A stretch of 64,000 nucleotides of DNA from Mycolicibacterium chitae (GTDB lineage Bacteria > Actinomycetota > Actinomycetes > Mycobacteriales > Mycobacteriaceae): contig NZ_LR134355.1 of the NCBI RefSeq assembly GCF_900637205.1, forward strand, positions 4,402,001-4,466,000. Reading direction: 5' to 3'. This document shows positions 52,511 to 61,807 of this stretch, piece by piece; the first letter of the stretch is position 1, and each line of letters starts with the position of its first letter. The notes under the pieces were generated by a model. That model was not told where the DNA came from. It did not search any database and worked only from the letters and a program-made list of their open reading frames with translations. Both the position numbers and the translations under genes were made by a program.

Positions 52511-54940
52511 GTGTCCGAGATCCCCCCGGCAGCCCGGGATGTCGTCGGCGCCTTCGCCGAGGATCCGGGCAAGCTGCTCATCGTCGGCGGCATCGGTACG
52601 GGTAAGACCGCCACGCTGCTGAGCATCCGGGAAGCCCTGCGGGCCAAGGACATCGAGGTCAGCACCGGGCCACCGGCGGCCACCGGGCCCGCGACGGCGC
52701 TGGTGGTCGACGACGCCGAGACCCTCTCGGATGACGAACTGGGCGTGCTGACCGAGGCCGCCCGGGCCCCGGCGGCCACGGTGGTGGTGGCGTGCCAGCC
52801 GTGCGAGCAGCGTCCGGCGCTGCGCGAACTGATCGCCGCGATCGAACGGGAGCGCCCACGGGTCGCCCTCGGCCCGCTGTCGCGGATCGAGGTCAGCCGC
52901 CGGCACGACAATCAGGACGCCGAGATCATCACCGCCATCCTCGGGGCCACCGCGGGCCTGCCGTTCCTGGTCGACGCCGTATCCCCCACCGAGAACATCG
53001 ACCGGTCAAGCTATTTCGCGTTGGTCGACCGATTGCGCCGGGCCGACGAGGCGCTGCTCGAGGCCATGCTGATCGGTTCGCTGGCCCCCGGCCTGGGGCC
53101 GGCCGACATCGCCGCCGCGCTGCGCATCGACCCGGATGCGGCGCGCGGGGTCACCGACCGCGCCTATGCCACCGGACTGCTCGACGCCGACCTGGGCGCG
53201 GCGTTCGTGGCGACCGTGCACCGCGCCGTCGCCCAGATCCTCGGCGCCGCGCGCCATCACGAGATCGAGACCCAGCTGCTGCGCACTCAGCTCGAAATGT
53301 CCACGCTGTCAGCAGATCTCGCGCTACAGCTGGCGGAGCACGGCATGCGCGAGCCCGGCCTGGCCACGGTGCTGGCGGAGGCCGCGGCCGCCGCGCCGGT
53401 GGCCGAGGCGGTCCGGATCCACCGCGCCGCCGTCGATGCCGGCGCCGAGGAACTTCGTGCGCCGCTGGCCGACGCCCTGGCCCGCGCGGGCGACTGCGCC
53501 GCGGCCGCGGAGCTGGCCGATGCCCTGCTCACCGATGCGGACCCGATCGTGCGCGCCACGGCGGTGCGGGTGGGCGCCGCGGTCGCCATGCACGACGGGC
53601 ACACCGATCAGGCCGCGGAACTGTTCACCTGGCTGGGGCCGGAGGCCTCGGTGGGCGCGGCGGCGGCGCTGACCCTGACCGCGGCCGGTGCGCTGACGGC
53701 CGCCCGCGAGGCGCTGGCCGGCGGGCCGTCGGGGCCGCCCACCTCCGGGGCGCGCGCCGCCCGCAACCTGGCCCAGGGGTTGCTGCTGACCTTCGAGGGC
53801 CCCTACGACGTGGCCGCGGCGCGTCTGGGGCAGTCCGCCGGCGGGCCGCCGGCGCGCGAGGCCGTACCGGACAGCCCCGCGGCCGTCGTCGCGCTGGCCG
53901 CGATGCACTCCGGGGATCCGGTCCGGGCCCGCAGCGTCCTGGCCCGCGCGCTGCGTCCCGCCGCCTCGCCCGACCCGATGTTCGACCACCGGCACCGGCT
54001 GCTGCGGGCCTGGCTGAAGATGCAGGACGGCCAGCTGCAGGCGGCGGCGGCCGACGCGGCCGCCGTCCCGCACGCGCAGTTGCATCGCCGCGATGCGCTG
54101 TGGTGGACCGCGCTGCAGACGGCGCTGGCCCGGCGAAGCGGCGACACCGGGGCCCTGCAGCAGCACTGGTATGCGGCCCTCGAGGTGCTCGCCGAGTCCT
54201 CGGTGGATCTGTTCAGCCTGCTGCCGCTGGGCGAGCTGTGGGTGGCCGCGGCGCGGATGCGCCAGGAGGATCGGCTCGCCCACCCGCTCGAGCAGGCCTT
54301 CGCGCTGCTGGACCGCCTGGGCGAACCCGTCGCGTGGTCGCTGCCGCTGCGGTGGGCCGGGGTGCACGCCGCAATCCTGGCCAACGCGCCGGACAAGATG
54401 GCCCCGCACGGGCAGGCGCTGGGCGCGGCGGCCGCGGGCAGCGGGTTCGCCCGCGCGCTGGCCCAGGCCGGCCGGGCCTGGCTGCGGGTGCTGGCTCGGC
54501 AGGTCGATCTCGACGACGTCGCCGCGGCCGCCCGCGGACTGGCGCAGTTCGGGCTGGGCTGGGATGCGACGCGGCTGGCCGGGCAGGCGGCGCTGCAGAC
54601 GCCGGACCCGCGGGTGTCGAGCAGCATGCTGCAGATCGCGCGGGACCTGAAACTCGCCTCCGGTCAGGACGCCGCGGCCCTCGAGTCCGACCCGGCCCCC
54701 GGCGACGGCGCGACCGCCGCGCCCGGCCCGGCGGCTCCCGCGGGTGTGCTGTCCGAGCGCGAACGCGAGGTTGCCGAGTTGTTGCTCCTGGGGATGCCCT
54801 ACCGCGATATCGGCGCGCAACTGTTCATTTCGGCGAAGACCGTCGAGCATCACGTCGCCCGGATTCGGCGCCGGTTGGGTGCGGAATCCCGGTCGGAAAT
54901 GTTGTCGATGTTGCGCGCGATGCTGGTGCCCCAGGGCTGA
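52511..54940 (+). CDS. iniR: IniR, LuxR/MalT-type regulator of iniBAC
   Basis: An 809-residue STAND-type regulator: NTPase with Walker A GGIGTGKTA near 29-37 and Walker B ALVVDDAET near 64, a long helical TPR-like middle, and a C-terminal LuxR helix-turn-helix (~742-800, LSEREREVAELLLLGMPYRDIGAQLF region). Rv0339c is the expected homologue and has been reported to activate iniBAC in response to free trehalose. GTG 52511 is chosen; TTG 52499 is possible. It follows the Hsp70-like gene by 15 bp, suggesting one transcript. Confidence 0.88.
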   Translation: MSEIPPAARDVVGAFAEDPGKLLIVGGIGTGKTATLLSIREALRAKDIEVSTGPPAATGPATALVVDDAETLSDDELGVLTEAARAPAATVVVACQPCEQRPALRELIAAIERERPRVALGPLSRIEVSRRHDNQDAEIITAILGATAGLPFLVDAVSPTENIDRSSYFALVDRLRRADEALLEAMLIGSLAPGLGPADIAAALRIDPDAARGVTDRAYATGLLDADLGAAFVATVHRAVAQILGAARHHEIETQLLRTQLEMSTLSADLALQLAEHGMREPGLATVLAEAAAAAPVAEAVRIHRAAVDAGAEELRAPLADALARAGDCAAAAELADALLTDADPIVRATAVRVGAAVAMHDGHTDQAAELFTWLGPEASVGAAAALTLTAAGALTAAREALAGGPSGPPTSGARAARNLAQGLLLTFEGPYDVAAARLGQSAGGPPAREAVPDSPAAVVALAAMHSGDPVRARSVLARALRPAASPDPMFDHRHRLLRAWLKMQDGQLQAAAADAAAVPHAQLHRRDALWWTALQTALARRSGDTGALQQHWYAALEVLAESSVDLFSLLPLGELWVAAARMRQEDRLAHPLEQAFALLDRLGEPVAWSLPLRWAGVHAAILANAPDKMAPHGQALGAAAAGSGFARALAQAGRAWLRVLARQVDLDDVAAAARGLAQFGLGWDATRLAGQAALQTPDPRVSSSMLQIARDLKLASGQDAAALESDPAPGDGATAAPGPAAPAGVLSEREREVAELLLLGMPYRDIGAQLFISAKTVEHHVARIRRRLGAESRSEMLSMLRAMLVPQG

Positions 54941-55049
54941 TTTCACCCTGCTCCCGGGTTGAGACCTATAACACATTCGCGCCGAAGTTAGGCAAGCCTC
55001 GGTAGCGGCGCTAATCACCGAAGTGTCACTATGAGCAGGACGTGGTCAA

Positions 55050-55090
55050 GTTACCGGCCGGTAACATAGCCTATGTTACCTGCGGGTAAC
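55050..55090. promoter_or_regulatory. Triple interlocked palindrome upstream of etfD
   Basis: GTTACCGGCCGGTAAC (55050-55065), GTAACATAGCCTATGTTAC (55061-55079) and GTTACCTGCGGGTAAC (55075-55090) overlap so that four GTTAC half-sites alternate in direction. The -10 candidate TATGTT (55072-55077) lies inside. A TetR-type repressor binding as two dimers would fit. Confidence 0.75.
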
Positions 55091-55109
55091 TTCAGAATGG
55101 AGGCGCACG

Positions 55110-58106
55110 GTGCACACTCTCGAGTGGGTCAGGCTGGCGTTGGGGCTGGTCGCTACTGCGATCGTCTTGGTATTCGCCGCCAAGCGTGTGCTGTGGCTGA
55201 CCGAACTGATCCGCTCGGGCCAGCCGACCATCCACGAGCGCGGCCGCAAGGACAAGCTCAGTGCGCGCCTGCTCAACCAGGCCAAGGAAGTCTTTGCCCA
55301 GACCAAGCTGCTGAAGTGGTCGATCCCCGGCATCGCGCACTTCTTCACCATGTGGGGCTTCTTCATCCTGGCCACGGTCTACCTAGAGGCCTACGGCGTG
55401 CTGTTCAACCCCACGTTCCACATCCCGTTCGTCGGCCGCTGGGCGGCACTGGGCTTCCTGCAGGACTTCTTCGCCGCCGCGGTACTGGCCGGCATCATCG
55501 TCTTCGCGATCATCCGGATCCGCAAGGATCCCGAGGAGCACGGCCGCGATTCCCGCTTCTACGGCTCGCACAACGGTGGCGCGTGGACCATCCTGGTGAT
55601 GATCTTCCTGGTCATCCTGACCTTCGCGGTGTTCCGCGGCGCGGCCGTCAACGTGCTCGAGGAAGACTTCCCGTACCAGTCCGGCGCGTTCTTCTCCGAC
55701 GCCATGGCCTGGCTGATGGCCCCACTGGGCGACACCGCCAACATGTGGCTGGAGACCATCGCCCTGCTCGCCCACATCGGCGTCATGCTGGCGTTCCTGC
55801 TGATCGTGCTGCACTCCAAGCACCTGCACATCGGCCTGGCGCCCATCAACGTGACGTTCAAGAGGATGCCGGACGGCCTGGGCCCGCTGCTGCCGATGGA
55901 GCACAACGGTGCGCTGATCGACTTCGAAGACCCCGCTGAGGACGCCGTGCTGGGCAAGGGCCGGATCGAGGACTTCACCTGGAAGGGCAACCTCGACATG
56001 ACCACCTGCACGGAGTGCGGGCGTTGTCAGTCGCAGTGCCCGGCCTGGAACACCGGCAAGCCGTTGTCGCCCAAGCTCCTGATCATGGACCTGCGCGACC
56101 ACCTGTTCGCCAAGGCGCCCTACATCATCGGCGGCACGCCGATGCCCGACCAGGATTCGGTGGATCTCGCCTCGCTCGACAAGTCCGTAAAGGGTCACGG
56201 CGTCCCGGAGTCCGGGTTCGAGCGGATCACCACGTCCGGGCCCGAACAGGCCCTTCGCCCGCTGGTCGGCACCGCCGAGCAGGGCGGCGTCATCGACCCC
56301 GACGTGCTGTGGTCCTGCACGACCTGCGGCGCCTGCGTCGAGCAGTGCCCGGTGGATATCGAGCACATCGACCACATCGTCGACATGCGCCGCTACCAGG
56401 TGCTGATGGAGTCGGAGTTCCCCTCCGAACTCGCCGTGCTGTTCAAGAACCTGGAGAACAAGGGCAACCCCTGGGGCCAGAACGCCAAGGACCGGCTCAA
56501 CTGGATCGACGAGGTCGAGTTCGACGTGCCGGTGTACGGCAAGGACGTCGACTCCTTCGACGGCTACGAGTACCTGTTCTGGGTCGGCTGCGCCGGCGCC
56601 TACGAGGACCGCGCCAAGAAGACCACCAAGGCCGTCGCCGAACTGCTGGCCGTGGCCGGGGTCAAGTACCTGGTCCTGGGCGACGGGGAAACCTGCACCG
56701 GTGACTCCGCGCGCCGCGCCGGCAATGAGTTCCTGTTCCAGCAGCTGGCCGCGCAGAACATCGAGACCATCGACGGCCTGTTCGAGGGTGTCGAGACCGT
56801 CGACCGCAAGATCGTGGTCACCTGCCCGCACTGCTTCAACACGCTGGGCCGCGAGTACAGCCAGACCGGGGCCAACTACTCGGTGCTGCACCACACCCAG
56901 CTGCTCAACCGGCTGATCCGGGACAAGAAGCTGACGCCCGTGTCGCCGGTCTCCCAAGACATCACCTACCACGACCCGTGCTACCTGGGCCGCCACAACA
57001 AGGTCTACGAGGCCCCGCGCGAGCTGATCGGCGCGTCCGGCGCGTCGCTGACCGAGATGCCGCGGCACGCCGACCGCGGCCTGTGCTGCGGCGCCGGCGG
57101 CGCGCGGATGTGGATGGAAGAACACATCGGCAAGCGCGTCAACACCGAGCGCACCGAAGAGGCCATGGACACCGGCGCCTCGAAGGTCGCCACCGGCTGC
57201 CCGTTCTGCCGCGTGATGATCACCGACGGTGTCGACGAGGTGTCGGCTGCCCGCGAAGTGGACAAGATCGAGGTGCTCGACGTCGCGCAGCTGCTGCTGT
57301 CGTCGCTGGACCTCTCGTCGGTGAAGCTGCCCGAGAAGGGTGCCGCCGCGGCCGAGGCCGCCGCCCGCGCCGAGGCCCAGGCCGCCGCCGCGCCGGTCGC
57401 GGAACCGGAGGCCCCCGAGGCCGCACCGGAGCCCGAGGCCAAGACCACCGAGACGGCCGAGCCCGCCAAGGCCGCCGCCCCGGTCAAGGGCCTGGGCATG
57501 GCCGGGGGCGCCAAGCGTCCCGGCGCCAAGAAGTCCGCCGCCGCACCGGCCGCCAAGACCGAGGCCGAACCGGCCAAGGCCGAAGCCCCCGCCGCGCCGG
57601 TCAAGGGTCTCGGCATCGCCGGGGGCGCCAAGCGTCCCGGCGCCAAGAAATCCGCCGCCGCACCGGCCGCCAAGACCGAGGCGGCCGCGCCCGAGGCCGA
57701 GGCACCCAAGGCTGCGGCCGCGCCGGTGAAGGGCCTGGGCATGGCAGCGGGCGCCAAGCGCCCGGGTGCCAAGAAGTCCGCCGCCGCGCCCGCCGCGAAG
57801 GCCGCACCCGCCGAGACGGCACCGGCCGCCGAGGCCGCGCCTGCTGCGGCGGAGCCGGCCAAGGCGGAACCGGCCAAGCCCGAGGCTCCGGTGAAGGGCC
57901 TGGGCATCGCCGCCGGAGCCCGTCGTCCCGGCGCCAAGAAGGCCCCGGCCGCACCGGCCCCCGCCGCGGCCCCCGAAGCCGCCCAGCCGGAGCCGGAAGC
58001 CAAGGCGGAACCGGAGGCCAAGGCCGAGCCGGAACCGGCCAAGGAGCAGCCGCCGGTCAAGGGGCTGGGCATGGCCAAGGGCGCGCGCCCGCCGGGCAAG
58101 CGCTGA
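55110..58106 (+). CDS. etfD: EtfD-type membrane iron-sulfur reductase
   Basis: A 998-residue membrane protein. Residues 1-260 have about six helices with His for a cytochrome b-like (NarI-type) domain; two [4Fe-4S] motifs follow (CTECGRCQSQCP near 300, CTTCGACVEQCP near 402); two CCG domains (YHDPCYLG, CCGAGGARMWME, TGCPFCRVM) complete it. Rv0338c/EtfD passes electrons from EtfBA to menaquinone and is required for beta-oxidation. Unlike a typical ~880-residue protein it has a ~240-residue C-terminal extension with five repeats of VKGLG(M/I)A. GTG 55110 has GGAGG 7 nt upstream. Ends before a strong terminator. Confidence 0.92.
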   Translation: MHTLEWVRLALGLVATAIVLVFAAKRVLWLTELIRSGQPTIHERGRKDKLSARLLNQAKEVFAQTKLLKWSIPGIAHFFTMWGFFILATVYLEAYGVLFNPTFHIPFVGRWAALGFLQDFFAAAVLAGIIVFAIIRIRKDPEEHGRDSRFYGSHNGGAWTILVMIFLVILTFAVFRGAAVNVLEEDFPYQSGAFFSDAMAWLMAPLGDTANMWLETIALLAHIGVMLAFLLIVLHSKHLHIGLAPINVTFKRMPDGLGPLLPMEHNGALIDFEDPAEDAVLGKGRIEDFTWKGNLDMTTCTECGRCQSQCPAWNTGKPLSPKLLIMDLRDHLFAKAPYIIGGTPMPDQDSVDLASLDKSVKGHGVPESGFERITTSGPEQALRPLVGTAEQGGVIDPDVLWSCTTCGACVEQCPVDIEHIDHIVDMRRYQVLMESEFPSELAVLFKNLENKGNPWGQNAKDRLNWIDEVEFDVPVYGKDVDSFDGYEYLFWVGCAGAYEDRAKKTTKAVAELLAVAGVKYLVLGDGETCTGDSARRAGNEFLFQQLAAQNIETIDGLFEGVETVDRKIVVTCPHCFNTLGREYSQTGANYSVLHHTQLLNRLIRDKKLTPVSPVSQDITYHDPCYLGRHNKVYEAPRELIGASGASLTEMPRHADRGLCCGAGGARMWMEEHIGKRVNTERTEEAMDTGASKVATGCPFCRVMITDGVDEVSAAREVDKIEVLDVAQLLLSSLDLSSVKLPEKGAAAAEAAARAEAQAAAAPVAEPEAPEAAPEPEAKTTETAEPAKAAAPVKGLGMAGGAKRPGAKKSAAAPAAKTEAEPAKAEAPAAPVKGLGIAGGAKRPGAKKSAAAPAAKTEAAAPEAEAPKAAAAPVKGLGMAAGAKRPGAKKSAAAPAAKAAPAETAPAAEAAPAAAEPAKAEPAKPEAPVKGLGIAAGARRPGAKKAPAAPAPAAAPEAAQPEPEAKAEPEAKAEPEPAKEQPPVKGLGMAKGARPPGKR
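57481..58106 (+). repeat. Five-copy KGLG-type repeat in the etfD tail
   Basis: The coding repeat V-K-G-L-G-(M/I)-A-x-G-A-(K/R)-x-P-G-(A)-K occurs five times, in the Ala/Lys/Glu/Pro-rich tail: near 57484, 57598, 57727, 57889 and 58057. Copies 1-3 are nearly identical for about 25 codons and are separated by ~114-160 bp. Confidence 0.85.
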
Positions 58107-58119
58107 TCCACGTGAAATT

Positions 58120-58167
58120 GCTCTCAGGGCTGTGAATCGCACCAAGTCACAGCCCTGAGAGCTTTTT
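58120..58167 (+). terminator. Strong Rho-independent terminator of etfD
   Basis: GCTCTCAGGGCTGTGA (58120-58135) and TCACAGCCCTGAGAGC (58147-58162) make a perfect 16-bp stem with an 11-nt loop, followed by TTTTT (58163-58167). It is 14 bp after the etfD stop. Confidence 0.95.
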
Positions 58168-58219
58168 GGTGGGACGTAGTCGGCAAATTTTAGTTGCACC
58201 GGGTGAGACACTGAGGAAC

Positions 58220-59485
58220 ATGAGCACTTCGCAGTTGCCGTGGCACACCGCCGGCCACGAGAACCGGCAACGCATCTTCACGCAGTCGACCAAGCTGCAG
58301 GATGTCCTGTACGAGATCCGTGGGCCCATCCACGATCACGCCGCCCGGCTCGAGAACGAGGGTCACCGGATCCTCAAGCTCAACATCGGCAACCCCGCCC
58401 CCTTCGGCTTCGAGGCGCCCGATGTCATCATGCGCGACATCATCCAGGCGCTGCCCACCGCGCAGGGCTACTCCGACTCCAAGGGCATCCTCAGCGCCCG
58501 CCGCGCCGTGGTCACCCGCTACGAACTGGTCGACGGCTTCCCCCGCTTCGACGTCGACGACGTGTTCCTGGGCAACGGTGTCTCCGAACTCATCACGATG
58601 ACGCTGCAGGCGCTGCTGGACAACGGCGATCAGGTGCTCATCCCCGCGCCGGACTATCCGCTGTGGACCGCCTCGACGGCGCTGGCCGGCGGCACGCCGG
58701 TGCACTACCTGTGCGACGAGACCCAGGGCTGGCAGCCCGACATCGACGACCTCGAGTCGAAGATCACCGACCGCACCAAGGCGCTGGTGGTGATCAACCC
58801 CAATAACCCGACGGGTGCGGTGTACAGCCGCGAGATCCTCACGCAGATGGCGGATCTGGCGCGCAAGCACCAACTGCTGCTGCTCGCCGACGAGATCTAC
58901 GACAAGATCCTCTACGACGACGCCAAGCACATCAGCCTGGCCAGCGTGGCGCCCGACGTGCTGACGCTGACCTTCAACGGTCTGTCCAAGGCCTACCGGG
59001 TGGCTGGCTATCGCTCCGGCTGGCTGACCATCACCGGGCCCAAGGAGAACGCCAGCAGCTTCATCGAGGGCATCAGCCTGCTGGCCAACATGCGGCTGTG
59101 CCCCAATGTGCCCGCGCAGCACGCCATTCAGGTGGCCCTGGGGGGTCATCAGAGCATCGACGATCTGGTCCTGCCGGGTGGGCGGCTGCTGGAGCAGCGC
59201 GACGCGGCGTGGAACGCGCTCAACCGGATTCCCGGTGTCTCCTGCGTGAAGCCCGCCGGTGCGCTCTACGCGTTCCCGCGGCTGGACCCTGAGGTCTACG
59301 ACATCGCCGATGACGAGCAACTGGTGCTCGATCTGCTGCTGCAGGAGAAGATCCTGGTGACCCAGGGCACCGGGTTCAACTGGCCGGCACCGGATCACCT
59401 GCGGATCGTCACGCTGCCGTGGGCCCGCGATCTGACCAGCGCCATCGAACGCCTGGGCAATTTCCTGGCAAGCTACCGTCAGTAG
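58220..59485 (+). CDS. aspC: Aminotransferase AspC/AlaA
   Basis: A 421-residue fold-type I PLP aminotransferase. PLP-Lys in NGLSKAYRVAGYRSGW (~258), NPNNPTGAVYS (~195) and DEIYDKILYD (~230) are intact; N-terminal IGNPAPFGFEAPD is the AlaA-type signature. The M. tuberculosis equivalent Rv0337c is named AspC; family sequences of this type act as glutamate-pyruvate (alanine) transaminases. ATG 58220 chosen since GAGGAA lies just upstream. The YibE/F gene starts 2 bp after its stop. Confidence 0.93.
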   Translation: MSTSQLPWHTAGHENRQRIFTQSTKLQDVLYEIRGPIHDHAARLENEGHRILKLNIGNPAPFGFEAPDVIMRDIIQALPTAQGYSDSKGILSARRAVVTRYELVDGFPRFDVDDVFLGNGVSELITMTLQALLDNGDQVLIPAPDYPLWTASTALAGGTPVHYLCDETQGWQPDIDDLESKITDRTKALVVINPNNPTGAVYSREILTQMADLARKHQLLLLADEIYDKILYDDAKHISLASVAPDVLTLTFNGLSKAYRVAGYRSGWLTITGPKENASSFIEGISLLANMRLCPNVPAQHAIQVALGGHQSIDDLVLPGGRLLEQRDAAWNALNRIPGVSCVKPAGALYAFPRLDPEVYDIADDEQLVLDLLLQEKILVTQGTGFNWPAPDHLRIVTLPWARDLTSAIERLGNFLASYRQ

Positions 59486-59487
59486 GC

Positions 59488-60732
59488 GTGGCCCACTCCC
59501 ACTCCCACTCGCATTCGCACGGCGGCTCCGACCCCGTCCCGGTAGGCCCGGTCGCCGCCAAGATCGTCGTCGGCCTGCTCATCGCGATCGGCATCGGCGT
59601 GTTTGCCGGCGGTGTGCTGCTGTGGCCCAGCCAGCAGAAGGTCGACATCCCGATGCCGTTCCAGGACGCCACCGGCGGGGCGGTGAGCACCGAGGCGGGC
59701 AAGGTCCTCTCCAGCACGCTGGGCAACTGTGGCAGCCCGTCGACCGGGCGGGTGTTGACCTCCGCTCCGGCGCCCGGCCTGCCCGACGCCGGCCCGTGCG
59801 TCCAGGTGCTGATCGCCATCGACTCCGGGGCCAACGTCGGCGCCAACACGCTGCTGGAGTTCACCCATACCCCCGGCCAGCCCAATCTGGCTGCGGGCGA
59901 ACACATCCGGATTGTCCGTCAGGTCGACCCACAGGGCATCACCAGCTATGCCTTCTACGACTACGAGCGCACCTGGCCGCTGGTCCTGCTGGCCGCCGCG
60001 TTCGCGGTGGTGATCGTCGCGGTGGCCCGGTGGCGCGGGCTGCGGGCACTGCTCGGAATCGTCGTCGCGTTCGGCATCCTGGTGCTGTTCCTGTTACCCG
60101 CCCTGCGCGACGGCGCACCGGCGGTCCCGGTGGCCCTGGTGGCCTCGGCGGCCATCCTGTATGCGGTGCTGTACCTCGCGCACGGGGTCAGCCTGCGCAC
60201 CAGCGCCGCGTTGCTGGGCACGCTGACCTCGCTGCTGCTGGCCGCGGGATTGTCCTGGGCGGCAATCGAAATGGCGCACCTGACCGGACTCTCGGAGGAT
60301 CAGAACAACCAGGTGACCGCCTACCTAGGGCACATCTCGATCACCGGCCTGCTGCTCGCCGGATTCATCATCGGTTCGCTCGGCGTGCTCAACGACGTGA
60401 CGGTGGCCCAGTCGGCCACGGTGTTCGAACTGGCCCACGCCAGCGAAAACACTTCGCGCCGGGCCATTTTCACCGGGGCGATGCGGGTGGGGCGCGATCA
60501 CATCGCCAGCACGGTGTACACGCTGGTGTTGGCCTACGCGGGCAGTTCGCTGCCGCTGCTGCTGTTGTTCAGCGTGGCCAACCGTTCGCTGGGCGACGTG
60601 CTGACCAGCGAGGCCGTCGCCATCGAGATCGCCCGCTCCGCGGTCGGCGGTATCGCGCTGGCCCTGTCGGTGCCGTTGACGACGGGAATCGCGGCCCTGC
60701 TGGCCGTCAGGGCACCAAGTCCTTCTCGTTGA
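59488..60732 (+). CDS. YibE/F-family multi-pass membrane protein with His-rich start
   Basis: A 414-residue YibE/F protein: N-terminal VAHSHSHSHSH (four HS pairs), a first helix at ~25-45, an extracytoplasmic domain of ~130 residues, then about seven helices. Family signature region GVLNDVTVAQSATVFEL is near 310. The His repeats could bind zinc, nickel or cobalt. GTG 59488 is 2 bp after aspC, so it is co-transcribed. The 3' end overlaps the convergent NTF2-like gene by 26 bp. Transport substrate unknown. Confidence 0.85.
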   Translation: MAHSHSHSHSHGGSDPVPVGPVAAKIVVGLLIAIGIGVFAGGVLLWPSQQKVDIPMPFQDATGGAVSTEAGKVLSSTLGNCGSPSTGRVLTSAPAPGLPDAGPCVQVLIAIDSGANVGANTLLEFTHTPGQPNLAAGEHIRIVRQVDPQGITSYAFYDYERTWPLVLLAAAFAVVIVAVARWRGLRALLGIVVAFGILVLFLLPALRDGAPAVPVALVASAAILYAVLYLAHGVSLRTSAALLGTLTSLLLAAGLSWAAIEMAHLTGLSEDQNNQVTAYLGHISITGLLLAGFIIGSLGVLNDVTVAQSATVFELAHASENTSRRAIFTGAMRVGRDHIASTVYTLVLAYAGSSLPLLLLFSVANRSLGDVLTSEAVAIEIARSAVGGIALALSVPLTTGIAALLAVRAPSPSR

Positions 60733-61063
60733 GTTCGGCCGCGGCCAGCGCGGTCGGCAGATCGTCGTGCCGGAACACCGAGGTGACCTCGTCGTGCACC
60801 ACGTGGAAGGCCGTCGCCTCCACGGTGCCGTCCTCCAGGGTCTGCTCGGCCACCACCGCCCCGTCGTGCACGTACATCCGGCCCACCGTCACGGTGTGCG
60901 CGAAGGCCTGGGCCCATTCGGTCAGCGCCGGCACGCCCATGGCCGCGCCGTGGGCGTCGCCGATCTTGATGTCCTCACTGCTCAGCTGGACCAGCGTCTC
61001 GACGTCCTTGGCGTTCAGGGCGTCGTGCCAGGCGAGGACGGTAGCGATCTCCGAAGTCGTCAT
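60707..61063 (-). CDS. NTF2/SnoaL-like small protein
   Basis: A 118-residue protein with the alpha+beta cone outline of the NTF2-like superfamily: WHDALNAKDVETLVQLSSEDIKIG, AHTVTVGRMYVHDGAVVAEQT and EATAFHVVHDEVTSVFRHDD. Such proteins are isomerases, dehydratases or just ligand binders. ATG 61063. It is 17 bp after the neighbouring mycothiol-type gene, possibly in one operon. Confidence 0.8.
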   Translation of the reverse strand: MTTSEIATVLAWHDALNAKDVETLVQLSSEDIKIGDAHGAAMGVPALTEWAQAFAHTVTVGRMYVHDGAVVAEQTLEDGTVEATAFHVVHDEVTSVFRHDDLPTALAAAELNEKDLVP

Positions 61064-61080
61064 AACAGCAACCTATCTCC

Positions 61081-61803
61081 TCACAGCGTCATGGCGTCCG
61101 ACCAGGCGCGCAGCACGTCGTCGTCGCCGAACACCTGGATCGCGGTCTGCTCGACCGGGCGGCGCCGGGTGGTGACCAGCAGCAGCTCGGTCGCGGGTCC
61201 GCGCAGCGCGACGTCGCCCTTGCCGTGCTCGTGGCGCCAGGTGCCGTCGCGCAGGGTCCATTCGCCGGCCTGACCCAGCCCCTCGTCGGTGGCGTGCAGA
61301 TGCACCGTCTTGCTGCCCAGCTCGGCCAGCCGCGGGGTCAGCAGGTCGAACCACTCGCTGAGTGCGTCGGCGGCCCACTCGGGTGCGAGCGTGAAATCGG
61401 CGCCGACGGCGATCGCGGCGTCGGCGCGGTGCACGGCGACCTCGTGGGTCCAGCGCCGGACCCACCACGCGGCGGGCCGGGGGCCGCCGAAGGTCCAGAC
61501 CTCGGTGTCGGGGCCGGCCTTGGCTACCGCAGCCAGCAGGACCTGGGCCCCGTCGATCACCCACTGCCGGGCCGCCTCGGGTTCGGCCGGGGGTTTGCCG
61601 TCGGGGACCGTCTTGGGGTCCGCCGGTCCGTCGAGCCGATTGGTGACGTTGCGGGCGGCCCAGCGGATCCCGCGGCCGACGTGGCGGTACAGCTGATTCA
61701 GGGTCCACTCCGGGCAGGTGGGCACCGGGGTCGCGAGGTCGGCGCCGAACACCACGTCGGCGAAGGCAGTGATCTCGTCGCAGAGTTGCGTTATGTGGTC
61801 CAC
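61081..61803 (-). CDS. Maleylpyruvate isomerase/DinB-like mycothiol-dependent family protein
   Basis: A 240-residue protein of the actinobacterial TIGR03083 family. The N-terminal DinB-like domain has the metal-binding His in TPVPTCPEWTLNQLYRHVGRG (~36) and in WVRRWTHEVAVHRADA (~130, two His). The C-terminal SCP2-like part has ATELLLVTTRR. Members are mycothiol-dependent isomerases or unknown. GTG 61803 is used; it lies 4 bp from the udgA stop. Confidence 0.82.
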   Translation of the reverse strand: MDHITQLCDEITAFADVVFGADLATPVPTCPEWTLNQLYRHVGRGIRWAARNVTNRLDGPADPKTVPDGKPPAEPEAARQWVIDGAQVLLAAVAKAGPDTEVWTFGGPRPAAWWVRRWTHEVAVHRADAAIAVGADFTLAPEWAADALSEWFDLLTPRLAELGSKTVHLHATDEGLGQAGEWTLRDGTWRHEHGKGDVALRGPATELLLVTTRRRPVEQTAIQVFGDDDVLRAWSDAMTL

Positions 61804-61807
61804 GCCG

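Noticed and set aside
55383..58211. 942-residue minus-strand frame opposite etfD
   Set aside because: Antisense shadow of EtfD, no motifs of its own.
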